Assembly (NCBI GenBank): GCA_016201205.1 | Contig: JACQDF010000031.1 | Span: 1-43,671 of the forward strand | Source of the DNA: Acidobacteriota bacterium | Lineage (GTDB): Bacteria > Acidobacteriota > Terriglobia > Bryobacterales > Bryobacteraceae | Direction of reading: 5' to 3' | Length of the DNA: 43,671 nt | In this document: in pieces, positions 16,435-21,983 of the stretch | Position numbering within the stretch: position 1 is the stretch's first letter | How the letters are laid out: every line of letters starts with the position of its first letter | Position numbers and translations under genes: made by a program | Notes under the pieces: generated by a model | Told to the model about the DNA's origin: nothing | The model's input: only the letters and a program-made list of their open reading frames with translations | The model's database searches: none

Positions 16435-17199
16435 GTGGAAGACGAATTGATGTACGACTATCTGCAACAAGATCTATCGAGCCGTGACCGGCGTTGTTTC
16501 GAAGCGCGTTTCCTCGATCAACTGGCCGAGGGGAGAGAATTTGCCAAAGCTTTGCTGAATTTTGTTTCCCGGCATCGAAACGACGCGACCAGCGCCGCCG
16601 GCTGGACCTGGGGCCTGTTCCGAGGTCCTGTCTGGCAGTTCACTACGGTTGCGTTGGCAATCGCTGGTGTAGGGGTTTCCTTTTGGCTCTTCCGGCAAAT
16701 TTCCGAGCTGCGGTCACAACTGAGTCGGGCGGAGCACACAGCAATCCTCGAGAGCTCCGGGGGCGCTCGCCTCGCCGCCGAGCTTGAGAGCCAGCGCCAG
16801 CGGAGCGTGGCCCTGGAGCAACAGATCGCCAGACCGAAGCCGCCACTGGTGCTTTCTTTCATTCTCTCGCCCGGTCTGAGCCGGGACACCGACGGGTTGA
16901 GGCAATTGCAGATCCCGGCCTCCGCCGACTCTGTCCGGCTTCGGCTGGATCTGGGGCAGGGCGACGCTCTGCGGCAAGGCGAGTCAGGCCAAGCCTATCG
17001 CGCCACGCTCCGCAAGGCCGGGGGAGCCGAAGTCTGGAATCAAGATGGATTGATCGTCCGGCAGAGCACGGGCAAGCCAAGCGTCCAGATCAGCCTTCCC
17101 GCGGTGCTTCTTCCACCAAGCGAGTACGAAATCCTGTTAACCCGCACCGCGATGCCTGGCGAGATGAGTGATTATCACTTTGGCGTCGTCCGGCCCTAA
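16435..17199 (+). CDS. Single-pass membrane anti-sigma-like protein
   Basis: This 254-residue protein has a short cytoplasmic N-terminus (MEDELMYDYLQQDLSSRDRR, then FEARFL) like the start of anti-sigma factors found beside ECF sigma genes in Acidobacteria. A single transmembrane helix lies at about residues 66-86 (WQFTTVALAIAGVGVSFWLF), a coiled coil at about 89-131 and a C-terminal beta domain facing the periplasm. No zinc-binding His/Cys triad is seen, so this is not a classical ZAS anti-sigma. The family-like reading continues upstream of the GTG at 16435 (DDFFEQLLAVEDEL) as far as a TGA at 16381, with no ATG, GTG or TTG there; an ATT at 16396 is the only natural-looking alternative start. 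Position directly after the sigma gene supports the role. A damaged duplicate of part of this gene lies at 17846-17970. Confidence 0.65.
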   Translation: MEDELMYDYLQQDLSSRDRRCFEARFLDQLAEGREFAKALLNFVSRHRNDATSAAGWTWGLFRGPVWQFTTVALAIAGVGVSFWLFRQISELRSQLSRAEHTAILESSGGARLAAELESQRQRSVALEQQIARPKPPLVLSFILSPGLSRDTDGLRQLQIPASADSVRLRLDLGQGDALRQGESGQAYRATLRKAGGAEVWNQDGLIVRQSTGKPSVQISLPAVLLPPSEYEILLTRTAMPGEMSDYHFGVVRP

Positions 17200-17243
17200 C
17201 GACCGTTGGCTCCTTGCGCGCGCCTGCGTCGGGTTGAGCCGCC

Positions 17244-17460
17244 TCACTCCGCCAAGTCGATCGCGATCTTGAGGATCTTGTTTAACTCCTTGACCGATGC
17301 CGCGGACAGTTCGCCTCGGAGGCGGAACAGCCGGCTCTTGCTCAGCACCCTTACGCGAACAAGGTGGGGCAAGGCCTGTGGTCATCGTGAGCCGGAATGC
17401 GATCAATGCGGCGAGTCCCACGGGGTCCAGGCGGGCGTCATAGACCTCGCCTCTTTTCAC
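17244..17460 (-). pseudogene. Second mazF toxin remnant with internal deletion
   Basis: On the minus strand the gene opens with KRGEVYDARLDPV, a MazF N-terminus, then loses frame after about 14 codons. Further on, another frame reads VRVLSKSRLFRLRGELSAAS and then VKELNKILKIAIDLAE before a TGA at 17244-17246, the conserved MazF C-terminus. The centre of the gene, including most of the SH3-like RNase barrel, is missing. The start overlaps the antitoxin stop (GTGA). The product cannot be an active RNase. The deletion lies at roughly 17360-17420. Confidence 0.75.
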
Positions 17461-17747
17461 CAGCCCGACCTCTCCTCGGAACGCGCCAACCGCGAAGACT
17501 CCGCGTCGGCCTCGGAGAACTCAGCCATGATCTGATGCACCTCTTCCTGATAGGCGGCATCTCCAGCCATCGCGGCAAACTGCGCGGCCATGGCAGCTCG
17601 CTCCAGCTCAGTCAAACGGTAACGGAGTGCATCAGCCAGCAGCTCATTTCTGCTGCGTGCCTTGCCCTCCAGGACCGCTCGGTCCGCAGCCGCCAGGATG
17701 TCGGCTGGGAGAGCCACAGTCGTGCGTACCACTCGTTCCGTTGGCAT
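17457..17747 (-). CDS. Ribbon-helix-helix antitoxin of a decayed mazEF pair
   Basis: This 96-residue protein starts with RVVRTTVALPADILAAADRA, a ribbon-helix-helix strand and first helix, followed by ARSRNELLADALRYRL as the second helix. An acidic Ala-rich tail (QEEVHQIMAEFSEADAE) likely binds the toxin. The ATG at 17747 has a GGGAGG Shine-Dalgarno four bases before it. The gene overlaps the mazF remnant by four bases. An inverted repeat (17759-17790) just upstream suggests autoregulation. The antitoxin frame is intact while its toxin is ruined. Confidence 0.75.
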   Translation of the reverse strand: MPTERVVRTTVALPADILAAADRAVLEGKARSRNELLADALRYRLTELERAAMAAQFAAMAGDAAYQEEVHQIMAEFSEADAESSRLARSEERSGW

Positions 17748-17758
17748 GATGCCTCCCG

Positions 17759-17790
17759 TGATGACAGGATTGATGCCAAGCCAGTCATCA
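17759..17790 (-). promoter_or_regulatory. Candidate antitoxin operator (inverted repeat)
   Basis: TGATGAC (17759-17765) and GTCATCA (17784-17790) form a perfect inverted repeat with an 18-base centre, immediately upstream of the antitoxin ribosome-binding site. Ribbon-helix-helix antitoxins usually bind such repeats in their own promoters. Binding is inferred. Confidence 0.35.
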
Positions 17791-17800
17791 TTTCCATCGT

Positions 17801-17829
17801 ACCAAGTGGACGCACCGCGACCACTTGGT
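17801..17829. promoter_or_regulatory. 9-bp inverted repeat upstream of the antitoxin gene
   Basis: ACCAAGTGG (17801-17809) and CCACTTGGT (17821-17829) are perfectly complementary around an 11-base loop. The left arm touches a -10-like TACGAT of the minus strand (17797-17802), so it may be a second operator or a hairpin. It could also be a by-product of rearrangement, since the right arm adjoins an 18-base fragment resembling mazF. Confidence 0.3.
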
Positions 17830-17845
17830 CCAGCCGGGCGTCATC

Positions 17846-17970
17846 GCCAGCGCCAGCGGAGCGTGACCCTGGAGCAACAGATCGCCAGACCGATTGGATC
17901 GGGGGCAGGGCGACGCTCTGCGGCAAGGCGAGTCAGGCCAAGCCTATCGCGCCACGCTCCGCAAGGCCGG
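17846..17970 (+). pseudogene. Duplicated fragment of the anti-sigma-like gene with internal deletion
   Basis: Bases 17846-17892 match 16790-16836 at 46 of 47 positions, and 17895-17970 match 16946-17021 with one mismatch. The copy therefore lacks about 107 bases present in the parent gene and has no start. It shows that part of the anti-sigma-like gene was duplicated in direct orientation about 1 kb downstream, with the second mazEF locus now lying between parent and copy. Just before it, 17827-17844 matches the mazF 5' region 17424-17441 at 17 of 18 positions. Confidence 0.85.
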
Positions 17971-18092
17971 TGCCGGCTCCCGCCGGACCGTTCTCGGCGC
18001 CAGATCCTGGGGCAGATGGCGACGAGGCTAGCGCCACAGACTGGTTCTCGATCTCCTCCCCAGTAGCCATCGGAATGCGAGAAAATGTAGGA

Positions 18093-18383
18093 ATGACGCT
18101 CGATGAACTGCGGGAAACCAAGAGGGACCAAATCCTCCGGCTCGCCGCCGGCTACGGCGCCCGCAACGTCCGTGTCTTTGGGTCTATGGCCCGCGGAGAT
18201 AATTCTCCGGCCAGCGATATCGACTTCCTGGTTGATCTCGATCCGGATCGCAGCCTGATGGACCTCGGGGGGTTGTTGATGGAGCTCCAAGAGATGCTGC
18301 AGACCCAGGTCGATGTGGCGACCGAGGGGATGCTCCGGGCAAAAGCGCGGGAACGTGCGTTGCTTGACGCTGTGCTCCTATGA
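18093..18383 (+). CDS. MNT-family nucleotidyltransferase (MntA-like antitoxin)
   Basis: This 96-residue protein carries the minimal nucleotidyltransferase signature: VRVFGSMARGDNSPASDIDF, i.e. GSxARG followed by SDIDFLVD, plus a third acidic strand QVDVATEG. MntA proteins of MNT-HEPN systems neutralise their HEPN toxin by AMPylating a Tyr near its RNase motif. The stop overlaps the start of a HEPN-like gene by four bases (ATGA), the usual order. The ATG at 18093 gives a typical N-terminus; an in-frame ATG at 18075 would add six residues. The catalytic residues look complete. Confidence 0.8.
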   Translation: MTLDELRETKRDQILRLAAGYGARNVRVFGSMARGDNSPASDIDFLVDLDPDRSLMDLGGLLMELQEMLQTQVDVATEGMLRAKARERALLDAVLL

Positions 18384-18712
18384 GGGATGACGGAGACCGG
18401 CTTGCCGACATCTTGACGGCCATCGATCGCATCCTCAGTAAGACCGCTCAAGGACGACCGGCATTCGACGCGGATCCAATGCTCCAGGTCTGGGTGTTGC
18501 ACCATCTCCAAATCGTGGGGGAGGCGGCTCGTGGCTTGTCGGAACAGTTCCGGCGGCTTCATCCCGACAAAGTGTGGTCAAAGGCCGCGGGTATGCGGAC
18601 AAAACTGCGGCCTCACAAGGGATCAACGGTGCAACCTGGTCCGAGCCAGACCCTGCATGTCTTTGATACGACGAGGCTGCGTGGTGGGCGCGACAGGACT
18701 CGAACCTGGTGA
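18380..18712 (+). CDS. Damaged HEPN-domain (HepT/DUF86-like) toxin
   Basis: Residues 1-73 follow the DUF86/HepT pattern: RLADILTAIDRILSKTAQG, then VLHHLQIVGEAARGLSEQF and VWSKAAGMR. The family continues with a catalytic RX4HXY motif (typically RNxLVHxYF) and about 35 more residues. Here the sequence after AAGMR becomes TKLRPHKG and then unrelated residues. The active motif is not recognisable: an R-x5-H exists by chance or decay, but the AMPylated Tyr is absent. The last codons run into the tRNA-Val remnant (18682-18729), so the C-terminus was replaced at the edge of the duplicated region. The protein is probably inactive. Confidence 0.65.
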   Translation: MRDDGDRLADILTAIDRILSKTAQGRPAFDADPMLQVWVLHHLQIVGEAARGLSEQFRRLHPDKVWSKAAGMRTKLRPHKGSTVQPGPSQTLHVFDTTRLRGGRDRTRTW

Positions 18713-18729
18713 CCTCCTGCGTGTGAAGC
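18682..18729 (-). pseudogene. tRNA-Val 3'-half remnant
   Basis: This stretch matches the 3' half of the intact tRNA-Val at 6924-6970 (anticodon arm to CCA end) except for one inserted G in the T-arm. The 5' half and its promoter are missing: the sequence passes directly from the anticodon loop to the spacer that precedes the chitosanase gene. It cannot yield a functional tRNA. Confidence 0.9.
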
Positions 18730-19070
18730 CGGCTCGGGAATGCTAGGATCGCGGAAGGACCAGAAGGACCATGAACCTCACCCCCATTCAGAAACGCCTC
18801 ATCGAGCGCGTCGTCAACGCCTTCGAAACCGGCAGCGCCGACGGCAACTATGGCGCTATCGCCATCTTCAGCGACGGCCCGCACAACATCCGCCAGATCA
18901 CGTACGGCCGTTCGCAGACCACCGAATACGGCAACCTGCGCGAGCTGGTTCGGAACTATGTCGATGCCGGCGGCCTGTTCAGCGAAGCACTGCGCCCGTT
19001 CGCCGATCTGGTCGGCAGCACGCCTCTCACCGACAACGCCGAATTCAAGAATCTGCTGCGGCGCGCCGGC
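18682..19070. repeat. Right direct repeat: tRNA-Val remnant, spacer and chitosanase 5' part
   Basis: This is the partner of the repeat at 6924-7150, in the same order and orientation. It lacks about 57 bases covering the tRNA 5' half and leader, but contains the full chitosanase 5' region. The two repeats bracket about 11.5 kb. Confidence 0.85.
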
Positions 19071-19454
19071 CGCGAAGATCCCGTCATGCGCGCGGCACAG
19101 GATACATTCTTTGATCTCCGCTACTTCAGCCCGGCGATGAACTGGACGGATGCCCACCAGTTGACGGAGCCGCTGTCGGGCCTGGTCGTCTACGATTCTT
19201 TTATTCACAGCGGCTCGGTGCTGTGGATCATCCGCCAGACGTTCCCCGAAGCGCTACCCGATCTGGGAGGCGACGAGATGGCATGGACCACCGCCTATGT
19301 CAACGCCAGGCACCAGTGGCTGGGGAATCATGCGCGGGAAATCGTCCGCAGAACCACGTATCGCACCGCCTGCCTCCAGCGCGAAATCGCTCGCGGCAAC
19401 TGGGATCTGGCACAGACGCCGATTGACGCCAACGGAGTGATGGTTCAGCCCTGA
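18771..19454 (+). CDS. Chitosanase, GH46-like
   Basis: This 227-residue protein resembles GH46 chitosanases, which hydrolyse beta-1,4 bonds in chitosan. Recognisable segments are VVNAFETGSADGNYGAIAIF (with the probable catalytic Glu in FETG), ITYGRSQTTEYGNLRELV, a QDTFFDLRYFSPAMNW stretch, LSGLVVYDSFIHSGSV and WTTAYVNARHQWLGNH. No signal peptide is evident, so export is unclear. The ATG at 18771 follows GGACC with no strong Shine-Dalgarno. The 3' end overlaps the convergent adenylate kinase gene by 10 bases. A broken copy of its 5' part is at 7078-7150. Confidence 0.75.
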   Translation: MNLTPIQKRLIERVVNAFETGSADGNYGAIAIFSDGPHNIRQITYGRSQTTEYGNLRELVRNYVDAGGLFSEALRPFADLVGSTPLTDNAEFKNLLRRAGREDPVMRAAQDTFFDLRYFSPAMNWTDAHQLTEPLSGLVVYDSFIHSGSVLWIIRQTFPEALPDLGGDEMAWTTAYVNARHQWLGNHAREIVRRTTYRTACLQREIARGNWDLAQTPIDANGVMVQP

Positions 19455-20041
19455 GGTTGTCTCAACGGCTCCGGCAGGCCCAGCCGCTGCCGGATTTCGC
19501 TGTAAATCACCTCGATCGTGCGGGTCGCGTCCACGCTCAGCAGAATGCCCTTCCTGCGATACATCTCCAGCAGCGGCCGCGTCTTCTGGTAGTACTCCTT
19601 GAGGCGCATTTCGAGCGCTTCCGGATTGTCATCGGCGCGTTTGGTGAAGCTGCTTCCCTCGCCGGTCCTGGCGCGCATCATCACCCGTTCGTACACCACA
19701 TCGTCGGGAACGTCGAGATAGATCACCTTGTCCATGTTCCAGTTCTCGAACAGGTACTCGGCCTGGCGCAGCGTGCGCGGAAAGCCATCCAGCACGAAGC
19801 CGTAGTTCCAATCGTGCTCTTCGAGCCGCCTGCGCACCACTTCTTCCACAGTCTCATCCGGCACCAGCATGCCTTCGTCGGTGATCCGCTGGATGCGCGC
19901 CGCCAGCTTGGTGTGGTGAGCGATGTGCCACCGGAAAATGTCGCCGACTGAAATGTGGACCAGATCGTAGTCATCACACAGCAGCTTGCTTTGTGTGCCC
20001 TTGCCGCATCCCTGGGGCCCGCACACGATGTAGTGGTGCAT
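19445..20041 (-). CDS. adk: Adenylate kinase (short-LID type)
   Basis: This 198-residue nucleoside monophosphate kinase interconverts ATP + AMP and 2 ADP. The P-loop is GPQGCGKGTQ (residues 8-17; most have GPPGxGKGTQ), followed by HISVGDIFRWHI, the AMP-binding GFVLDGFPRTLRQAEYL, IYLDVPDDVVYER and a Lys/Arg pair in KRADDNPEALEMRL. The LID between RTGEG and RADDN is very short, without the Cys-rich zinc insert, as in short-type adenylate kinases. It could also be a related NMP kinase. The start is an ATG followed by HHYIVCGPQG. Confidence 0.85.
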   Translation of the reverse strand: MHHYIVCGPQGCGKGTQSKLLCDDYDLVHISVGDIFRWHIAHHTKLAARIQRITDEGMLVPDETVEEVVRRRLEEHDWNYGFVLDGFPRTLRQAEYLFENWNMDKVIYLDVPDDVVYERVMMRARTGEGSSFTKRADDNPEALEMRLKEYYQKTRPLLEMYRRKGILLSVDATRTIEVIYSEIRQRLGLPEPLRQPQG

Positions 20042-20047
20042 CGCTCT

Positions 20048-20620
20048 CTATGGTACCCCGGATGTCAGCAGCGTCCGCAGCCGGCTTTTGTCCTCGATGG
20101 AAATGCCGCTCTGCCTGCGGATGTCCTCACGGGCTCCGAGTTTGCGGCGGTAGCGCAGAAAATACTCGCCGATGTCGCCGCCGTGGCCGAAGCTGTACAT
20201 GATGTCGTCAAACGCAGCCGTGTGGGGCAATCCGATGGCGTGCCCGCTTTCGTGCAGGCAGGTCAGATAGACGATGGCGTGGCGCAGCAGCGGATCGTTC
20301 GCCGCCGCCTCCGCGATCGCCCGTCCCAGATGGCGCGTGTCCGGCAGTACATGAATCTCCGCTCCGCGTTTGCCGTTCACCACCATCGGCCGCGCCTCGC
20401 CATACAGCCCTCCATTCCCCTCGACCCAATGAATGCGGATCTGCGCCTGCTCGCGCTTTTCGACGCGGCGGAATTCGAGCCCCCCTTCCGATGCGCGCTG
20501 CCAGCTCTCGAGAGCCCAAACCGCGAGCTGCGGATCATCGTGCCGGCACGTCGTCTCCGTGCGTGTGCAGGGCTCGACCCAATAGGTGAACACCAGCGGA
20601 GCCAGCCACAGCGCAAGCAC
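20048..20620 (-). CDS. Metzincin (matrixin-like) zinc metalloprotease
   Basis: This 190-residue protein has the zinc site HESGHAIGLPH (residues 123-133, HExxHxxGxxH) and a downstream Met-turn candidate (DDIMYSF, Met141). It starts with a hydrophobic segment (LALWLAPLVFTYWV) that may be a signal or anchor, and an N-terminal matrixin-like fold (AVWALESWQRASEGGLEFRR, IRIHWVEGNGG). The GTG at 20620 lies three bases after the DUF1501 stop, so it is probably co-transcribed with the DUF1549/DUF1501 pair. The substrate is unknown. Confidence 0.75.
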   Translation of the reverse strand: MLALWLAPLVFTYWVEPCTRTETTCRHDDPQLAVWALESWQRASEGGLEFRRVEKREQAQIRIHWVEGNGGLYGEARPMVVNGKRGAEIHVLPDTRHLGRAIAEAAANDPLLRHAIVYLTCLHESGHAIGLPHTAAFDDIMYSFGHGGDIGEYFLRYRRKLGAREDIRRQSGISIEDKSRLRTLLTSGVP

Positions 20621-20623
20621 GGT

Positions 20624-21982
20624 CTACGCCAGAATCTCGTGAAGGACGTTGCCGGCGACGTCCGTCAGCCGGAAATCGCGGCCGCTGTAGCGATACGTCA
20701 GCCGCTTGTGATCGAGCCCCATCAGATGAAGCACGGTGGCGTGAACATCGTGCGGGTGCACCGGGTTCTCGACGGCTTTGAACCCGAATTCGTCCGTCGC
20801 CCCATAGCTCATCCCGCCCTTGATGCCGCCGCCGGCCAGCAGCATCGAGAAGCCGTGATTGTTGTGATCGCGGCCGTTCTGGAACTTCACCAGCCCGCTC
20901 ACCTCGACCGACGGCGTGCGGCCGAATTCGCCGCCGATCATGACGACGGTTTCCTTCAGCAGGCCCGCTCGTTTCAGATCTTCGAGCAGCGCCGCCATCG
21001 GCCGGTCCGATTGCTGAGCCAGCCGGCGGTGGATCAGGATGTCATCGTGGTTGTCCCAGGGCTGGCCGTCGCCGAAGTAGACCTGCACCATGCGCACGCC
21101 GCGCTCGACCAGCCTTCTGGCAACCAGACATCCCCGCGCGAACGCCCCGTCCCCATAGCGCTCGCGGACAGCCTGCGGCTCTTTGGTGATGTCGAACGCC
21201 TCGAACGCTTCGGTCTGCATGCGGTAGGCGATCTCCATCGACTCGATGCGCGATTCCAGTTGCGGATCGGCGCCTTCCCGCTTCAGATGCATCCGGTTCA
21301 GCTTCCCCAGCAGATCGAGCTGCTGGCGCTGCTCTTCGGAAGAAAGCTGCTTGTTGCGCAAGTGCTGGATCAGCTTCTCCGGATCCGTTTCGTTGTTCGG
21401 GATGTGCGTGCCCTGGTAGATGGCCGGCAGAAACGCCGAGCTCCACAACTGAGGGCCGATCACCGGCAGGCCGGGACAGAGCACAACGAAACCGGGCAGG
21501 TTCTGATTTTCCGTGCCCAGGCCGTAATCCAGCCATGAGCCCATGGACGGGTGTCCGGGCAGCACATGCCCGCAGTTCAGCATGAACAGCGACGGCTCAT
21601 GATTCGGCCGCTCGGTGTGCATCGAGCGGATGATGCAGATGTCATCGATGTGCTTGCCCAATTCGGAAAAGATCTCACTCATCTCGACGCCGCTCTGGCC
21701 GCATTTGCGGAACTGGAAGGGCGAGCTGAGCAGAGCGCCCGTCCTGCGCTCGGTCTTCAGATTCCCCGTGGGCGCCGGTTTGCCGTGATACTTCGTGAGC
21801 ATCGGCTTGGGGTCGAAAGTGTCCACTTGCGACGGGCCGCCGTTGAGAAACAGGTAGATGACGTGCTTCGCTTTGGGGGCAAAATGCGGCCCTCTCGGGG
21901 AGGCCATCAGATTCGAGAGGCCCAGCAACCCAAAGCCACTGCCCATGGTGGCCAGAGCGTCCCGGCGGGTCAGTTTCGCCAT
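20624..21982 (-). CDS. DUF1501 family secreted protein
   Basis: This protein of about 452 residues starts with a twin-arginine-like signal (LTRRDALATMGSGFGLLGLS). Family segments include VIYLFLNGGPSQVDTFDPKP, SMHTERPNHEPSLFMLNCGH, the sulfatase-like fold motif MIGGEFGRTPSVE and GRDHNNHGFSMLLAGGGIKG. DUF1501 proteins belong to the alkaline-phosphatase-like superfamily and in Planctomycetes and Acidobacteria occur directly after DUF1549/DUF1553 cytochromes, as here, with only one base between the genes. The ATG at 21982 is preferred; an ATG at 22003 overlapping the upstream gene would add seven residues. The biochemical role is not established. Confidence 0.88.
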   Translation of the reverse strand: MAKLTRRDALATMGSGFGLLGLSNLMASPRGPHFAPKAKHVIYLFLNGGPSQVDTFDPKPMLTKYHGKPAPTGNLKTERRTGALLSSPFQFRKCGQSGVEMSEIFSELGKHIDDICIIRSMHTERPNHEPSLFMLNCGHVLPGHPSMGSWLDYGLGTENQNLPGFVVLCPGLPVIGPQLWSSAFLPAIYQGTHIPNNETDPEKLIQHLRNKQLSSEEQRQQLDLLGKLNRMHLKREGADPQLESRIESMEIAYRMQTEAFEAFDITKEPQAVRERYGDGAFARGCLVARRLVERGVRMVQVYFGDGQPWDNHDDILIHRRLAQQSDRPMAALLEDLKRAGLLKETVVMIGGEFGRTPSVEVSGLVKFQNGRDHNNHGFSMLLAGGGIKGGMSYGATDEFGFKAVENPVHPHDVHATVLHLMGLDHKRLTYRYSGRDFRLTDVAGNVLHEILA

Positions 21983-21983
21983 C

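Noticed and set aside
12381..17970. A CRISPR type III-E (craspase) locus around the TPR-CHAT gene
   Set aside because: No repeat-spacer array, gRAMP/Cas7-11 or Cas1/Cas2 gene is present in the window, and the TPR-CHAT here has a signal peptide.
17397..18092. Long upstream extension of the MNT nucleotidyltransferase
   Set aside because: It crosses the antitoxin, operator repeats and gene fragments; only the part from 18093 resembles a protein family.
7151..18681. An active integrative element
   Set aside because: No integrase, transposase or conjugation gene is visible within the block, so only the repeat arrangement supports an insertion.
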